From Pseudoxanthomonas sp. X-1 (GTDB lineage Bacteria; Pseudomonadota; Gammaproteobacteria; Xanthomonadales; Xanthomonadaceae), in contig NZ_CP083376.1 in NCBI RefSeq assembly GCF_020042665.1, forward strand, positions 62,001 through 126,000: a stretch of 64,000 bases of DNA, in the 5' to 3' direction. Shown here one piece after another: positions 32,420-42,067 of this stretch (positions are counted from its first letter, which is position 1; the number at the start of each line of letters is the position of its first letter). The notes below the pieces were generated by a model. It did not search any database, was not told the DNA's origin, and was given only the letters and a program-made list of their open reading frames with translations. Position numbers and translations under genes: made by a program.

Positions 32420-33297
32420 GCGCGGTCGCCACGCCGTTGCGCCGGCAGCCGCCGGTGCGGCCGGAGTACACGCGCAGCGTGGTGCCGGTCGAGGCCGCGC
32501 GCGCCATCCCGCAGACGCGGCGCCGGCCCTGGCCGGACGGCCTGCGCCGCGCGCTGGTGCTGGTGGTGCTGGCCGTGGCCTGGGAGATCGCCGCGCGCCT
32601 GGTCGGCAACGATCTGCTGCTGCCGAGCTTCCTGCAGACCGCGCGCGCCCTTTACGACGGGTTGATCTCCGGCGAACTGCCGCGCCGCGTGGCCGCCTCG
32701 CTGTGGGTGCTGGCGCAGGGCTATGCGCTGGGCGTGCTTGGCGCGTTCGCGCTGACCGCGCTGGCGGCGTCCACGCGCGTCGGCCGCGACGTGCTGGGCA
32801 CGCTGGTGGCGATGTTCAACCCGCTGCCGGCCATCGCCCTGCTGCCGCTGGCGCTGCTGTGGTTCGGGCTGGGCACCGGCAGCCTGGTGTTCGTGCTTGT
32901 GCACTCGGTGCTGTGGCCGCTGGCGCTGAGCACCTTCGCCGGGTTCGAGGCGGTGCCGCAGACCCTGCGCATGGCCGGGCGCAACCTGGGCCTGCGCGGG
33001 CCGCGCTACGTCGTGCAGCTGCTGGTGCCGGCCGCGCTGCCCTCGATCCTGTCCGGGCTGAAGATCGCCTGGGCGTTTGCCTGGCGCACCCTGATCGCCG
33101 CCGAGCTGGTGTTCGGCGCCACCTCCGGCCAGGGCGGGCTGGGCTGGTACATCTTCCAGAACCGCAACGAGCTCTACACCGACAAGGTGTTCGCCGGCCT
33201 GGCGATGGTGATCGTGCTGGGGCTGCTGGTGGAGGTGGTGGTGTTCAGCGGCCTGGAGCGGCTGACGGTACGGCGCTGGGGCATGCAGCGCAGCTAG
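32416..33297 (+). CDS. ABC importer permease (SsuC/TauC type)
   Basis: A 293-residue membrane protein beginning at the ATG that overlaps the ATPase stop. It has about six membrane segments and the BPD_transp_1 EAA-like loop (AGRNLGLRGPRYVVQLLVPAALPSILSGLKI as the region; key residues are the Gly and the following VPAALP). The N-terminal 55 residues are Arg/Pro-rich and cytoplasmic. It completes a dioxygenase-binding protein-ATPase-permease unit for organosulfonate uptake and desulfonation. Confidence 0.9.
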   Translation: MSAVATPLRRQPPVRPEYTRSVVPVEAARAIPQTRRRPWPDGLRRALVLVVLAVAWEIAARLVGNDLLLPSFLQTARALYDGLISGELPRRVAASLWVLAQGYALGVLGAFALTALAASTRVGRDVLGTLVAMFNPLPAIALLPLALLWFGLGTGSLVFVLVHSVLWPLALSTFAGFEAVPQTLRMAGRNLGLRGPRYVVQLLVPAALPSILSGLKIAWAFAWRTLIAAELVFGATSGQGGLGWYIFQNRNELYTDKVFAGLAMVIVLGLLVEVVVFSGLERLTVRRWGMQRS

Positions 33298-33323
33298 AGG
33301 GACCTGGGAGCGAGTCCGTAGAA

Positions 33324-33383
33324 AGAGGAACGAGTCAGCGCGGGGCGTCGGCCGTCACGGCTTTCGCTCAGGTTCGTTCCTCT
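33324..33383. terminator. Inverted repeat between convergent genes, probable bidirectional terminator
   Basis: AGAGGAACGA (33324-33333) pairs perfectly with TCGTTCCTCT (33374-33383). The loop is long (40 bases). T-rich sequence lies just beyond on each strand (CGCTTTTCT on the plus strand, CTTTCTA on the minus strand). It sits between the sulfonate permease gene and the convergent MFS gene. Confidence 0.5.
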
Positions 33384-33398
33384 CCTCGCTTTTCTGCC

Positions 33399-34688
33399 TC
33401 AAGAAGGCGTCGGCGCGCCGACCTGCAGCCGCGCGCGGCGGAACAGCACCAGCGTCGCCGCCAGGCCGATCAGCGCGGCCAGCGACAGCCACAGCGCCGG
33501 GGCCGCCTTGCTGCCGGTGGCATGGATCAGCCAGGTCGAGACCGCCGGGGTGAAGCCGCCCATGGTCGCCGTGGCCAGGCTGTAGGCCAGCGAGAAGCCG
33601 GTGGTGCGCACCGAGGCGGGCATCACCTCGGTCAGCGCCACCACCATCGCGCCGTTGTAGGCGCCATAGAGCAGCGAGAGCCATTCGCCGGCCAGCAGCA
33701 GCCGCAGGAACGAGGGCGAGGCCACCAGCCAGTGCAGCAGCGGCCAGGCGGTGAGCAGGGTGGCCAGCGACGCGGCCACCAGCAGCGGGCGGCGGCCGAC
33801 GCGGTCGCTCAGCGCGCCGAACACCGGCAGCCACACGAAGTTGGACAGGCCGATGCAGCAGGTCACCAGCAGGCTGTCCAGGTCCGACAGCTGCAGCGCG
33901 TCGCGGCCATAGGTCGGCATGTAGGCGGTGATCAGGTAGAAGGACACCGTGGTCATCATCACCATGCCGACGCCGGCCAGCACCACGCCGGTGTTCTGCC
34001 GCAGCGAGCGCAGCACCGCGCGTCCGTCCGGGCGCTCGCTGCGCGCGGCGAACTCCGGGCTCTCCTCCATCGAGCGCCGGATGAAGAAGATCACCGGCAC
34101 GATCAGGCAGCCGATGAAGAACGGGATGCGCCAGCCCCAGGCATCCATCTGCGCCGGCGCCAGCCATGCGTGCAGGGCCACGCCCAGCGCACCGGCGAAT
34201 ACCACCGCCGCCTGCTGGCTGGCCGACTGCCAGGCCACGTAGAAGCCGCGATGGCCGGGCGTGGCGATCTCGGACAGGTAGACCGACACGCCGCCCAGCT
34301 CCGCGCCGGCCGAGAAGCCCTGCAGCAGCCGGCCGAGCAGCACCAGCAGCGGCGCCAGCACGCCCAGCGTGGCGTAGCCGGGCACGAAGGCGATCAGCAG
34401 CACGCCCAGCGACATCAGCCCCAGCGTCAGCAGCAGGCCTTTGCGGCGGCCGTGGCGGTCGATGTAGGCGCCCAGCACCAGCGCGCCCAGCGGACGCATC
34501 AGGAAGCCCGCGCCGAAGGTCGCCAGCGACAGCATCAGCGAGGCGAAGGCGTTCTGCGAAGGGAAGAAGGTGTGACCGATGGTCGTGGCGTAGAAGCCGT
34601 AGACCATGAAGTCGTACATCTCCAGGAAATTGCCGGCGGTGACACGGATCACCGCGGGTGCGCCGTGGGGGGGCGAGGCTGGATTCAT
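33399..34688 (-). CDS. MFS transporter, metabolite:H+ symporter (MHS) type
   Basis: A 429-residue, 12-segment carrier from the ATG at 34688 (MNPASPPHG); upstream in-frame starts give an Arg/Pro-rich leader unlike the family. The MHS signature is present: [17 protein letters not shown] at the start, then [14 protein letters not shown] and [15 protein letters not shown]. Relatives carry citrate, tricarballylate, shikimate, proline or similar acids with protons. No catabolic gene adjoins it, so the substrate is open. Confidence 0.88.
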   Translation of the reverse strand: MNPASPPHGAPAVIRVTAGNFLEMYDFMVYGFYATTIGHTFFPSQNAFASLMLSLATFGAGFLMRPLGALVLGAYIDRHGRRKGLLLTLGLMSLGVLLIAFVPGYATLGVLAPLLVLLGRLLQGFSAGAELGGVSVYLSEIATPGHRGFYVAWQSASQQAAVVFAGALGVALHAWLAPAQMDAWGWRIPFFIGCLIVPVIFFIRRSMEESPEFAARSERPDGRAVLRSLRQNTGVVLAGVGMVMMTTVSFYLITAYMPTYGRDALQLSDLDSLLVTCCIGLSNFVWLPVFGALSDRVGRRPLLVAASLATLLTAWPLLHWLVASPSFLRLLLAGEWLSLLYGAYNGAMVVALTEVMPASVRTTGFSLAYSLATATMGGFTPAVSTWLIHATGSKAAPALWLSLAALIGLAATLVLFRRARLQVGAPTPS

Positions 34689-34830
34689 CGTGGCGGAAGC
34701 GGGGAAGGCAGGGGGAGGAGCGGAAACGGCGAACATACTCCGCACGGGGAAATGTTCCGTGAGAAACAAGGGGCGGGAACGAGGGAAGCGAGGCGAGGAA
34801 CGGGAAACGGGCGGAAGCCCGCGGTGAACC

Positions 34831-34957
34831 CCTGCCGTCGTTCCCGCGAACGCGGAAACCCAGGGACTTTCGCGCGGTGAAGCCCGAGGCGCTGGATGGT
34901 CAGACATGCGCCTGCCGAAAAGCACTTCCCGCGTTCGCGGGAACGACGGTAGCAGGG
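34831..34957. repeat. Long palindromic repeat element (REP-doublet or MITE-like), copy 1
   Basis: Arms of about 25 bases (34831-34857 and 34926-34957) contain CGTTCCCGCGAACGCGG and its inverse. The interior carries a core (GGACTTT..GCGCG..AGC..GAGGCGCTGG) shared with the element at 60011-60097 when that one is reverse-complemented. This copy has about 30 extra interior bases. It fills much of the 321-base gap between the MFS and fabV genes; the remainder would be the MFS promoter. Confidence 0.7.
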
Positions 34958-35009
34958 GCGAGGGAGGCGCTTCCCGCGTGCCTCCCTGCGCGTTCCTGCT
35001 CGAAGCGCC

Positions 35010-36215
35010 TCAGAGCTCGATCACATCGAACTTCACGTCTGGATCCACGTCGGCGTCGTAGTCCACGTCGTCGCGCTCGAAGCCGAACAGCTTGAGGAAC
35101 TCGCGCTTGTAGTTGGCGTAGTCGGTCAGCTCGAACAGGTTCTCGCTGGTGACCTGCGGCCAGATCGCCTTGGCCGCGGTCTGCACCTCGGGCTTGAGCT
35201 CCCAGTCGTCCAGGCGCAGGCGCTGTTCGTCGTCCAGCTCGGGCGCGGCGCCATCGGCGCGGTACATGCGCTCGCGGAACAGCCGGTCCAGCTGCTCGAT
35301 GGTGCCCTCGTGCAGACCCAGCGCCTTCATCACCTTGAAGACGATGGAGATGTACAGCGGCATCACCGGGATGGCCGAGCTGGCCTGGGTCACCACCGAC
35401 TTGAGCACGGCCACGTTGGCGCCGCCGCCGGTGGCGGCGAGCCTGGCGTTGAGGCGCTGCGCGGTCGCGTCCAGGTCGGCCTTGGCCTTGCCCAGCGCGC
35501 CGTGCCAGTAGATCGGCCAGGTGATGTCGGTGCCGATGTAGCTGAAGGCCACCGTCCTGGCCGTCGGCGCCAGCACGCCGGCCTGGGCCAGCGCATCGAT
35601 CCACAGCTCCCAGTCCTGGCCGCCCATGACGGTGACCGTGTCGGCGATCTCCTCCTCGGTGGCCGGCTCGATGCTGGCGGTGGTGATGGTGTCCTTGTTG
35701 GTGTCGATGGCGGTGGAGGTGTAGGGCGCGCCGATCGGCTTGAGCGCCGAGCGCTTGAGCTCGCCGGTGGACGGCAGCTTGCGCACCGGCGAGGCCAGCG
35801 AATACACCACCAGGTCCACCTGGCCGCCCATCTCGGTCTTGATCAGCTCGATGACCTTGGCGCGCGCCTCGTCGGAGAACGCATCGCCGTTGATCGAGCG
35901 CGCGTACAGCCCGGCCTGCTTGGCGAACTTGTCGAACGCGGCCGCGTTGTACCAGCCCGCGGTGCCGGCCTTCTTGTCGCTGCCGGGCTTCTCGAAGAAC
36001 ACGCCCAGCGTGTCGGCGCCGAAGCCGAACGCCGCGGTGATGCGCGCGGCCAGGCCGTAGCCGCTGGAGGCGCCGATCACCAGCACCTTCTTCGGGCCGT
36101 CCTCGCGCACGCCGCGCGCGCGCGTGGCGGCGATCTGGTCGCGCACGTTGAGCTCGCAGCCCAGCGGATGGGTGGTGGTGCAGATGAAGCCGCGGACCTT
36201 GGGATGGATGATCAA
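35010..36215 (-). CDS. fabV: Enoyl-[acyl-carrier-protein] reductase FabV
   Basis: A 401-residue trans-2-enoyl-ACP reductase of the FabV type, which completes each elongation cycle of fatty-acid synthesis and is insensitive to triclosan. It has the FabV N-terminus [20 protein letters not shown], the NADH loop [14 protein letters not shown], and the long-spaced catalytic Tyr/Lys ([10 protein letters not shown]). The start is the TTG at 36215: it gives exactly the conserved N-terminus, has an AGAGG ribosome site eight bases upstream, and yields the normal length. Longer in-frame starts encode non-homologous sequence. Confidence 0.93.
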   Translation of the reverse strand: MIIHPKVRGFICTTTHPLGCELNVRDQIAATRARGVREDGPKKVLVIGASSGYGLAARITAAFGFGADTLGVFFEKPGSDKKAGTAGWYNAAAFDKFAKQAGLYARSINGDAFSDEARAKVIELIKTEMGGQVDLVVYSLASPVRKLPSTGELKRSALKPIGAPYTSTAIDTNKDTITTASIEPATEEEIADTVTVMGGQDWELWIDALAQAGVLAPTARTVAFSYIGTDITWPIYWHGALGKAKADLDATAQRLNARLAATGGGANVAVLKSVVTQASSAIPVMPLYISIVFKVMKALGLHEGTIEQLDRLFRERMYRADGAAPELDDEQRLRLDDWELKPEVQTAAKAIWPQVTSENLFELTDYANYKREFLKLFGFERDDVDYDADVDPDVKFDVIEL

Positions 36216-36369
36216 GACGATGCCTCTGGAGAAGGATGTTGCGCGCGGCATCTTAAGCCCCGCATCGCGCCACGGCCACGTGCGCCGGCGTATGGCGCGG
36301 GCCGGCCCTGACAAAATCGCGTCTAGGCGATCTGCTACTTTCGCCCGCCGCCCGTTCCACTTTCGCGTG

Positions 36370-38373
36370 ATGTCCGTGATCCCCAAGCGTCTGCCCGCCG
36401 TGCTGTCCTGTTCCCTCCTGGCCGCGCTGGCCGGCTGCGCCTCCACGCCCGCCGCGCGCGCGCCGCTGGCCGATGGCGCCACCGCGCAGGTGGCGATCCT
36501 GGAGACCACCGATGTCCACTCCAACATCCTCAGCTACGACTACTACAAGCAGAAGGAAGACCCCACGCTCGGCTACGAGCGCGTCGCCACGCTGATCCGC
36601 CGCGCGCGGGCGGAGTTCCCCAACACCTTCCTGTTCGACAGCGGCGACACCATCCAGGGCTCGGTGCTGGCCGATTTCCAAGCCAAGGTGCAGCCGGTCG
36701 GCTGCGAGGAGGAGCTGGGCATCTACCAGGCCTTCGACGCGATGGGCTACGACGGCGGCACCGCCGGCAATCACGAGTTCAACTACGGCCTGGGCTTCCT
36801 GTCGCAGGTCACCGGCACGCCGATGAACGTCGACGGCGGCGCCAAGGCCAAGTGCAAGGGGCCCGGGTTCCCGCTGGTGCTGTCCAACGTGTTCAGCGCG
36901 CGCGACGGCCAGCCGATCTTCCGGCCCTGGACCATCGTGACCAAGGACATCGCCGTCACCGGCGCCGACGGCAAGCCGGTGAGGGTGCCGCTGCGGGTGG
37001 CCATCATCGGCTTCACCCCGCCGCCGATCCTGGACTGGGACAAGCAGAACCTGGAGGGCAAGGTCACCGTGACCGGCGTGGTCGAGGCCGCGCAGCGCTA
37101 CCTGCCGCAGATCCAGGCCCAGCATCCGGACCTGGTGGTCGGCATCCTGCACGGCGGGCTCAACGCCGCGCCGTACACGCCGGACATGGAGAACGGCGGC
37201 TGGCACCTGGCCGGCGTGCCCGGCATCGACGTGCTGCTGCTGGGGCATTCGCACACCGAGTTCCCGGGGCCGCGCTACAAGGACCTGCCGCAGACCGACG
37301 CCACGCGCGGCTTCGTGCGCGGCAAGCCGGCGGTGATGGGTGGCTTCTACGGCAAGGACCTGGGCGTGATCGACCTGAAGCTGGTGCGCCGCGACGGGGC
37401 CTGGGCGATCGACCCGGCCGGCACCCACAGCGAGGTGCGCCCGATCTGCGCCTCCAAGACCGACTGCGTGCCGGTCGATCCGGCCATCGCGCCGCTGGTG
37501 GCGCGCGCGCACGCGGCCGCGCAGGCCTACGTCAACACGCCCATCGGCACCAGCACGGTGCACTTCTCCAGCTACTTCGCCGATGTCGGCAACAGCACCG
37601 CACTGGCCGTGGTCAACGCCGCCCAGCGCGACTACGTGCTGCGCACGCTGCCGCTGGAGCATCCGGAGCTGAAGGATGTGCCCGTGCTGTCGGCGGCCGC
37701 GCCGTTCCGTACCGGTTTCGGCGGCGCGGACGACTACACCGATGTGCCCGCCGGCACGCTGACCCTGCGCAGCGCCGCCGACCTGTACTTCTATCCGAAC
37801 ACGCTGACGGCGGTGAAGACCGACGGCGCCGGGGTCAAGGCCTGGCTGGAGACCTCCGCCGAGCGCTACAACACCATCGATCCGGGCAAGCCCGGCGCGC
37901 AGGCGCTGATCAATACCCGCTACGTGCCCTACAACGTCGATCAGCTGCAGGGCGGCGTGCACTACGTGATCGACGTGACCAGGCCGGTGGGTCAGCGCAT
38001 CACGTCGCTGACCTACGGCGGCAAGCCGATCGATCCCGGGCAGCCGTTCGTGGTGGTCACCAACAACTACCGCGCCAGCGGCGGTGGCGGCTTCCCGGGC
38101 CTGGATGGGCGCAACGTCGTGCTGGCCGCGCCCGACGGCAGCCGCGAGATCCTGGCGGCCTGGATCAGGGCCAAGGGCACGATCACGCCGGCCGACATCG
38201 AGCCGACCTCCTGGCGCTTCGCCCCGGTCAAGGCCGCAGGCCCGCTGACTTTCGACTGCCCGGCCGGCAAGCTGGACATCGCCCGGGCGCAGCAGCTGCC
38301 GCCGATCCGCGAGCTCTCGGGTGGCCGCGATGGCGCGGCGGTGTGCGCGATCGACCTGTCCGCACGCAAGTAG
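36370..38373 (+). CDS. cpdB: 2',3'-cyclic-nucleotide 2'-phosphodiesterase/3'-nucleotidase (CpdB-like lipoprotein)
   Basis: A 667-residue protein. A lipobox (LLAALAGC, Cys23) makes it a lipoprotein, unlike soluble periplasmic CpdB of E. coli. The metallophosphoesterase domain (about residues 40-330) shows [39 protein letters not shown] and [10 protein letters not shown]. The C-terminal 5'-nucleotidase domain (about 350-600) has DLYFYPNTL and [15 protein letters not shown]. It releases nucleosides and phosphate from extracellular cyclic nucleotides and 3'-nucleotides. The ATG at 36370 is chosen because it starts the lipoprotein signal. Confidence 0.88.
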   Translation: MSVIPKRLPAVLSCSLLAALAGCASTPAARAPLADGATAQVAILETTDVHSNILSYDYYKQKEDPTLGYERVATLIRRARAEFPNTFLFDSGDTIQGSVLADFQAKVQPVGCEEELGIYQAFDAMGYDGGTAGNHEFNYGLGFLSQVTGTPMNVDGGAKAKCKGPGFPLVLSNVFSARDGQPIFRPWTIVTKDIAVTGADGKPVRVPLRVAIIGFTPPPILDWDKQNLEGKVTVTGVVEAAQRYLPQIQAQHPDLVVGILHGGLNAAPYTPDMENGGWHLAGVPGIDVLLLGHSHTEFPGPRYKDLPQTDATRGFVRGKPAVMGGFYGKDLGVIDLKLVRRDGAWAIDPAGTHSEVRPICASKTDCVPVDPAIAPLVARAHAAAQAYVNTPIGTSTVHFSSYFADVGNSTALAVVNAAQRDYVLRTLPLEHPELKDVPVLSAAAPFRTGFGGADDYTDVPAGTLTLRSAADLYFYPNTLTAVKTDGAGVKAWLETSAERYNTIDPGKPGAQALINTRYVPYNVDQLQGGVHYVIDVTRPVGQRITSLTYGGKPIDPGQPFVVVTNNYRASGGGGFPGLDGRNVVLAAPDGSREILAAWIRAKGTITPADIEPTSWRFAPVKAAGPLTFDCPAGKLDIARAQQLPPIRELSGGRDGAAVCAIDLSARK

Positions 38374-38401
38374 GTCGCGGGAGGCCTGCCGGCGCAGGCC
38401 C

Positions 38402-39178
38402 TCAGCCGGGCAGCAGGCCCTGGCTTTCGTCCTTGAGCGCCACGCCGGTGGCGCCCAGCAGCTGGGCCGCGCCGATCAGCCACCACAGCTTGGCGGCGGC
38501 CTGGGCCGGCGACAGCCCGGCGGCGTGGATGTTGGAGATGCAGTTGCGGTCGGCGTCGGTCAGGCCCGGGCCCGGGGTGTGGGTCAGGTAGATCCCCAGG
38601 CTGTCGCAGGTGCTCAGGCCCGGGCGCTCGCCGATCAGCACCGCCACCATCGGCGCGCCCAGCCGTTCGCCGCAGGCATCGCCCAGGGCCACGCGCGCCT
38701 GCCGCGCGATGACCACCGGGCCGACCGACCACGTGGGCGGTCGCTGGGCCAGCACCTGGGCGCACACCGCCACCGCATGCCGCGCGACGGCGGTGGCCGA
38801 CAGGCCGTCGGCGATCACCAGCAGCAGCGCGTCCTCGCGGGGCATCCGCGGATGCCGGGCCAGCGCCTGGCGGCTTTCGGCGGACAGCTGCCGGCCGAGG
38901 TCGGGGCGGCGCAGATAACACGCGCGATCGGGCGCGGCGCTGTCCACTTCGATCGCGTCCAGGCCCAGCCGGGCCAGCGCCGCGCCCAGGGCCGCGCTGT
39001 CCACCGCGGCGTGGACCGCATCGCGCGCCCGCGCATGCGCCACGCCGGCGGCCAGCACCTCGCGCGTGGGCAGGCTGGCGCCGCTGCGGCCCAGGCCGAT
39101 CCTGGCCGGGGTGTGGTCGCGCAGCGCGCGCCAGGGGTCCGGCGCGGAAACGCGTTCGAGTCCGGTGTCTTCGCTCAT
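38402..39178 (-). CDS. eutC: Ethanolamine ammonia-lyase small subunit EutC
   Basis: A 258-residue small subunit. Family motifs: DHTPARIGLGRSGASLPT, FALAHARARDAVH-like segment (VAHARARDAVH), VIADGLSATAV, IGERPGLSTCDSLGIYLTHTPGPGLTDADRNCISN. It binds adenosylcobalamin together with EutB. Its ATG overlaps the eutB stop (ATGA), so EutC translation depends on ribosomes completing eutB. EutB carries a premature amber codon, so EutC output may be reduced. The enzyme converts ethanolamine to acetaldehyde and ammonia. Confidence 0.92.
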   Translation of the reverse strand: MSEDTGLERVSAPDPWRALRDHTPARIGLGRSGASLPTREVLAAGVAHARARDAVHAAVDSAALGAALARLGLDAIEVDSAAPDRACYLRRPDLGRQLSAESRQALARHPRMPREDALLLVIADGLSATAVARHAVAVCAQVLAQRPPTWSVGPVVIARQARVALGDACGERLGAPMVAVLIGERPGLSTCDSLGIYLTHTPGPGLTDADRNCISNIHAAGLSPAQAAAKLWWLIGAAQLLGATGVALKDESQGLLPG

Positions 39179-40578
39179 GGCGCGGCCTGCGCCGGCAGGC
39201 GTGCGAGCAGGCGCTGCATCATCTCCGGCTGCGGTCCCTGCGGCAGCAGCGCGCCATCGGCGTCCACCAGGCGGGCGCGCTGCAGCCAGCGTTCGAACTC
39301 TGGCGCGCGCCGCAGTCCCAGCAGCCGTCGCAGGTACAGCGCGTCGTGGAACGAGCTGCTCTGGTACATCAGCATGATGTCGTCGCCGCCGGGCACGCCC
39401 ATCATGAAGGTCAGGCCGGCGGCGGCCAGCAGGGTCATCAGCGTGTCCATGTCGTCGGCGTCGGCCTGCGCATGGTTGGTGTAGCAGACGTCGCAGCCCA
39501 TTGGCAGCCCGAGCAGCTTGCCGCAGAAGTGGTCCTCCAGCCCGGCGCGGATGATCTGCTTGCCGTCCAGCAGGTACTCCGGGCCGATGAAGCCCACCAC
39601 CGTGTTGACCAGCAGCGGCTGGAAGCGGCGCGCCACCGCGTAGGCGCGGGCCTCGCAGGTCTGCTGGTCCACCCCAAAGTGGGCGCCGGCCGACAGCGCG
39701 CTGCCCTGGCCGGTCTCGAACTACATGGCGTTCTGGCCCACGCTGCCGCGGCCCAGCGCGCGCGCGGCGTCGTAGCCCTCCTGCAGCAGCGCCAGGTCGA
39801 TGCCGAAGCTGGCGTTGGCCGCCTGCGTGCCGGCGATGGACTGGAACACCAGATCCACCGGCGCGCCGCGCTCGATCATGCGCAGGCTGTTGGTGATGTG
39901 CGTCAGCACGCAGCTCTGCGTGGGGATCTCCAGCCCGCCGATGATGTCGTCGAGCATGCGCACCTGCGCGGCCAGGCCGGCCAGGTCGTCGCTGACCGGG
40001 TTGATGCCGATGACCGCATCGCCGGCGCCGTACAGCAGGCCGTCGACGATGCTGGCGGCGATCCCGCGCAGGTCATCGGTGGGATGGTTGGGCTGCAGCC
40101 GCACCGACAGGGTGCCGGGCAGGCCGAGGGTATTGCGGAAGCGCGTGACCACCTCACAGCGGCTGGCGACCAGGACCAGGTCCTGGTTGCGCATCAGCTT
40201 GCTGACCGCGGCCGCCATCTCCGGCGTCAGGCCCGGCGCCAGCCGCGCCAGCGCCGCGCCGGTGGCGTGCTCGGACAGCAGCCAGTCGCGCAGCTCGCCC
40301 ACGGTCAGGTGCGCCACCGGCGCGAAGGCGACCGCATCGTGCGTGTCCAGGATCAGCCGCGTCACCTCGTCCTGCTCGTAGGGGATCAGCGCCTCGTGCA
40401 GGAAACGCCGCAGCGGCACCTCGGCCAGGCACAGGCGCGCGGCCATGCGCTCGAGTTCCGAGTCGGCCGCCAGCCCCGCCAACTGGTCTCCCGATCGCAG
40501 CGGGCTGGCCTTGGCCAGCAGCGTGCGCAGATCGCCGAACTCCCAGGCCGTGCCGTCGATGACGTGCCGGTAACTCAC
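39175..40578 (-). pseudogene. eutB: Ethanolamine ammonia-lyase large subunit EutB, interrupted by one in-frame amber codon
   Basis: Starting from a GTG at 40578 (overlapping the RraA-type stop), the frame encodes 467 codons of EutB, the normal length. Codon 286 is TAG (39723-39721), where the family has Tyr (M-Y-FETGQGSALSA). The same frame continues perfectly to the family end. Substrate-site residues known from E. coli EutB are visible: Arg160, Gln162 and Asn193 before the stop; Glu288 and Asp363 (E. coli 287 and 362) after it. There is no other damage, so the mutation is very recent, a sequencing error, or suppressed by readthrough. As read, the product is truncated before the active-site Glu and inactive. 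Confidence 0.9.
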
Positions 40579-41261
40579 CGCGCGGGTCCGGCGCTGGCCA
40601 GGACCAGGGCGCTGGCGCCGCTGTGCTGCCCCAGCGCCTGGCCCGCGCGCACCGCCTCGAGCAGGGTATCGGCCCGCGCCTGCAGGGCCAGCGCGGCGCG
40701 CGCGATCTCCTCGGCCTCCTGGCGCGGCAGGACCAGCACGCCGTCGGCATCGGCCACCACCGCATCGCCGGGCTGGACCACCACGCCGCCGCAGCTCACC
40801 GGGTGGTTGAGGCGACCGCCCCAGTCCAGCAGGCGGGTGGTGACCGGCGAGGTGCCGCGGCACCACACCGGCAGGCCGCAGGCCTGCAGCTGCTCCAGGT
40901 CGGTGCAGGGCCCGTCGATGATCACGCCGGCCGCGCCGGCCTGCTGGATGGCCGCGGCGACGATGCCGCCCAGGCAGGCATGGGCGCGGTCGCCGAGGCG
41001 GTCGATCACTAGCGCATCGCCCGGGCGCAGCAGGCTCAAGGCGTGGTGCAGCAGGGTGGAGTCGGCGCCGGGGATGGCCAGGGTGACCGCCGTGCCCACC
41101 AGGCGCAGGCCGGGTGCGACCGGGCGCAGGTCGCGGCACATCAGGCCCCACGGGACGCCATGGCCGACGGTGGAGGTTTCCACTTGGGCCAGGGCGGTGC
41201 GCAGGGGCGCGTCGAGGGGCTCGGGGAACTCGCCGAGGCGGTAGCGGGGCAGGGTGCTCAT
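40575..41261 (-). CDS. RraA-family protein (HMG/CHA aldolase-like)
   Basis: A 228-residue protein. Members with this fold are class II pyruvate aldolases (4-hydroxy-4-methyl-2-oxoglutarate or 4-carboxy-4-hydroxy-2-oxoadipate aldolase, often also oxaloacetate decarboxylases) or the RNase E regulator RraA. Motifs: GTAVTLAIPGADSTLLHHAL, GDALVIDRLGDRAHACLGGIVA, GVIIDGPCTDLEQL and NHPVSCGGVVVQPGDAVVADADGV, with Arg and Asp metal and substrate ligands. Its position between an HpaI-type aldolase and eutB, with 4-base overlaps on both sides, argues for a catabolic aldolase. Confidence 0.85.
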   Translation of the reverse strand: MSTLPRYRLGEFPEPLDAPLRTALAQVETSTVGHGVPWGLMCRDLRPVAPGLRLVGTAVTLAIPGADSTLLHHALSLLRPGDALVIDRLGDRAHACLGGIVAAAIQQAGAAGVIIDGPCTDLEQLQACGLPVWCRGTSPVTTRLLDWGGRLNHPVSCGGVVVQPGDAVVADADGVLVLPRQEAEEIARAALALQARADTLLEAVRAGQALGQHSGASALVLASAGPAR

Positions 41262-42067
41262 GCCTCGGCCTCCGCGTGATCTGCGGCTGCCAGCTGGTGC
41301 GCCGGATCCTCCAGCGCATGGGTCACGCCGGCGCGCAGGAAGCCGACGTCCGCGCCGAGGGTGACCAGGCCGTAGCCGCGCGCGGCCAGGCGCGCGGCGC
41401 CTTGGCCGGGCAGGACGGTGCCGCCCAGCGCCAGCCCGGCCTCGCGGCAGCGGCGCTCGCCCTCGTGCCAGAGTTCGAGGAACTCCGGCGCGTCGTAGCG
41501 GCCGGGCAGGCCGATGCTGGCCGACAGGTCCAGCGGGCCGAAGAACAGCATGTCCAGGCCCGGCACCTGGGCCAGTTCGGGGATGGCGGCCACGCCGCGC
41601 GCCGACTCGATCATCGCCACCACCAGGGTGTTGGCCTCGGCCTGTCCGGCGTAGGCCTGCGCGTGCGCGCCCCAGCCTGCCGCCCGCGAGACCGTGTAGT
41701 GCAGGCCGCGCCGGCCGGCGGGCGGGTAGCGGCAGTGCGCGACCAGCTGCGCGGCCTGTTCGGCCGACTCCACGTTGGGGGCGAGGATGCCCTGCGCGCC
41801 GGCGTCCAGCAGCGGCTTGATCTGCCGGCTGTCGGCCGCGTCCACCCGCGCCAGCGGCGTCGGACCATGCGCGCCGATGGCGCGCAGCTGGGCCAGCGCG
41901 GCCTCCAGGCTGGATGGCGTGTGTTCCAGGTCGAGGATCAGCGCGTCCAGCGCGAAGCCGGCCAGGATCTCGGCGACGTCCGCGCTGGGTGTGAACAGCC
42001 ACGCCCCGCGCGAGACCGCGCCCGCGCGCAGGCGCCGGGCCAGGCGATTGGTCGGCGGCTCATTCAT
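41258..42067 (-). CDS. HpcH/HpaI aldolase/citrate lyase family protein
   Basis: A 269-residue class II aldolase of the HpaI type. Metal ligands are in VVAMIESARG (Glu) and FFGPLDLSASIG (Asp). DLEHTPSS near residue 46 and the RGLHYTVSRA loop are also typical. Such enzymes cleave 4-hydroxy-2-oxo acids to pyruvate or a 2-oxo acid and an aldehyde. The ATG overlaps the upstream hydrolase stop by 8 bases and the stop overlaps the RraA-type start. The exact substrate cannot be read. Confidence 0.9.
   Translation of the reverse strand: MNEPPTNRLARRLRAGAVSRGAWLFTPSADVAEILAGFALDALILDLEHTPSSLEAALAQLRAIGAHGPTPLARVDAADSRQIKPLLDAGAQGILAPNVESAEQAAQLVAHCRYPPAGRRGLHYTVSRAAGWGAHAQAYAGQAEANTLVVAMIESARGVAAIPELAQVPGLDMLFFGPLDLSASIGLPGRYDAPEFLELWHEGERRCREAGLALGGTVLPGQGAARLAARGYGLVTLGADVGFLRAGVTHALEDPAHQLAAADHAEAEA

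Noticed and set aside
39721..39723. The amber codon in eutB as a pyrrolysine or other recoded site.
   Set aside because: The family residue is Tyr, not a catalytic special residue, no downstream recoding element was seen, and pyrrolysine use is not known to me in Xanthomonadaceae. Mutation or read error is simpler.
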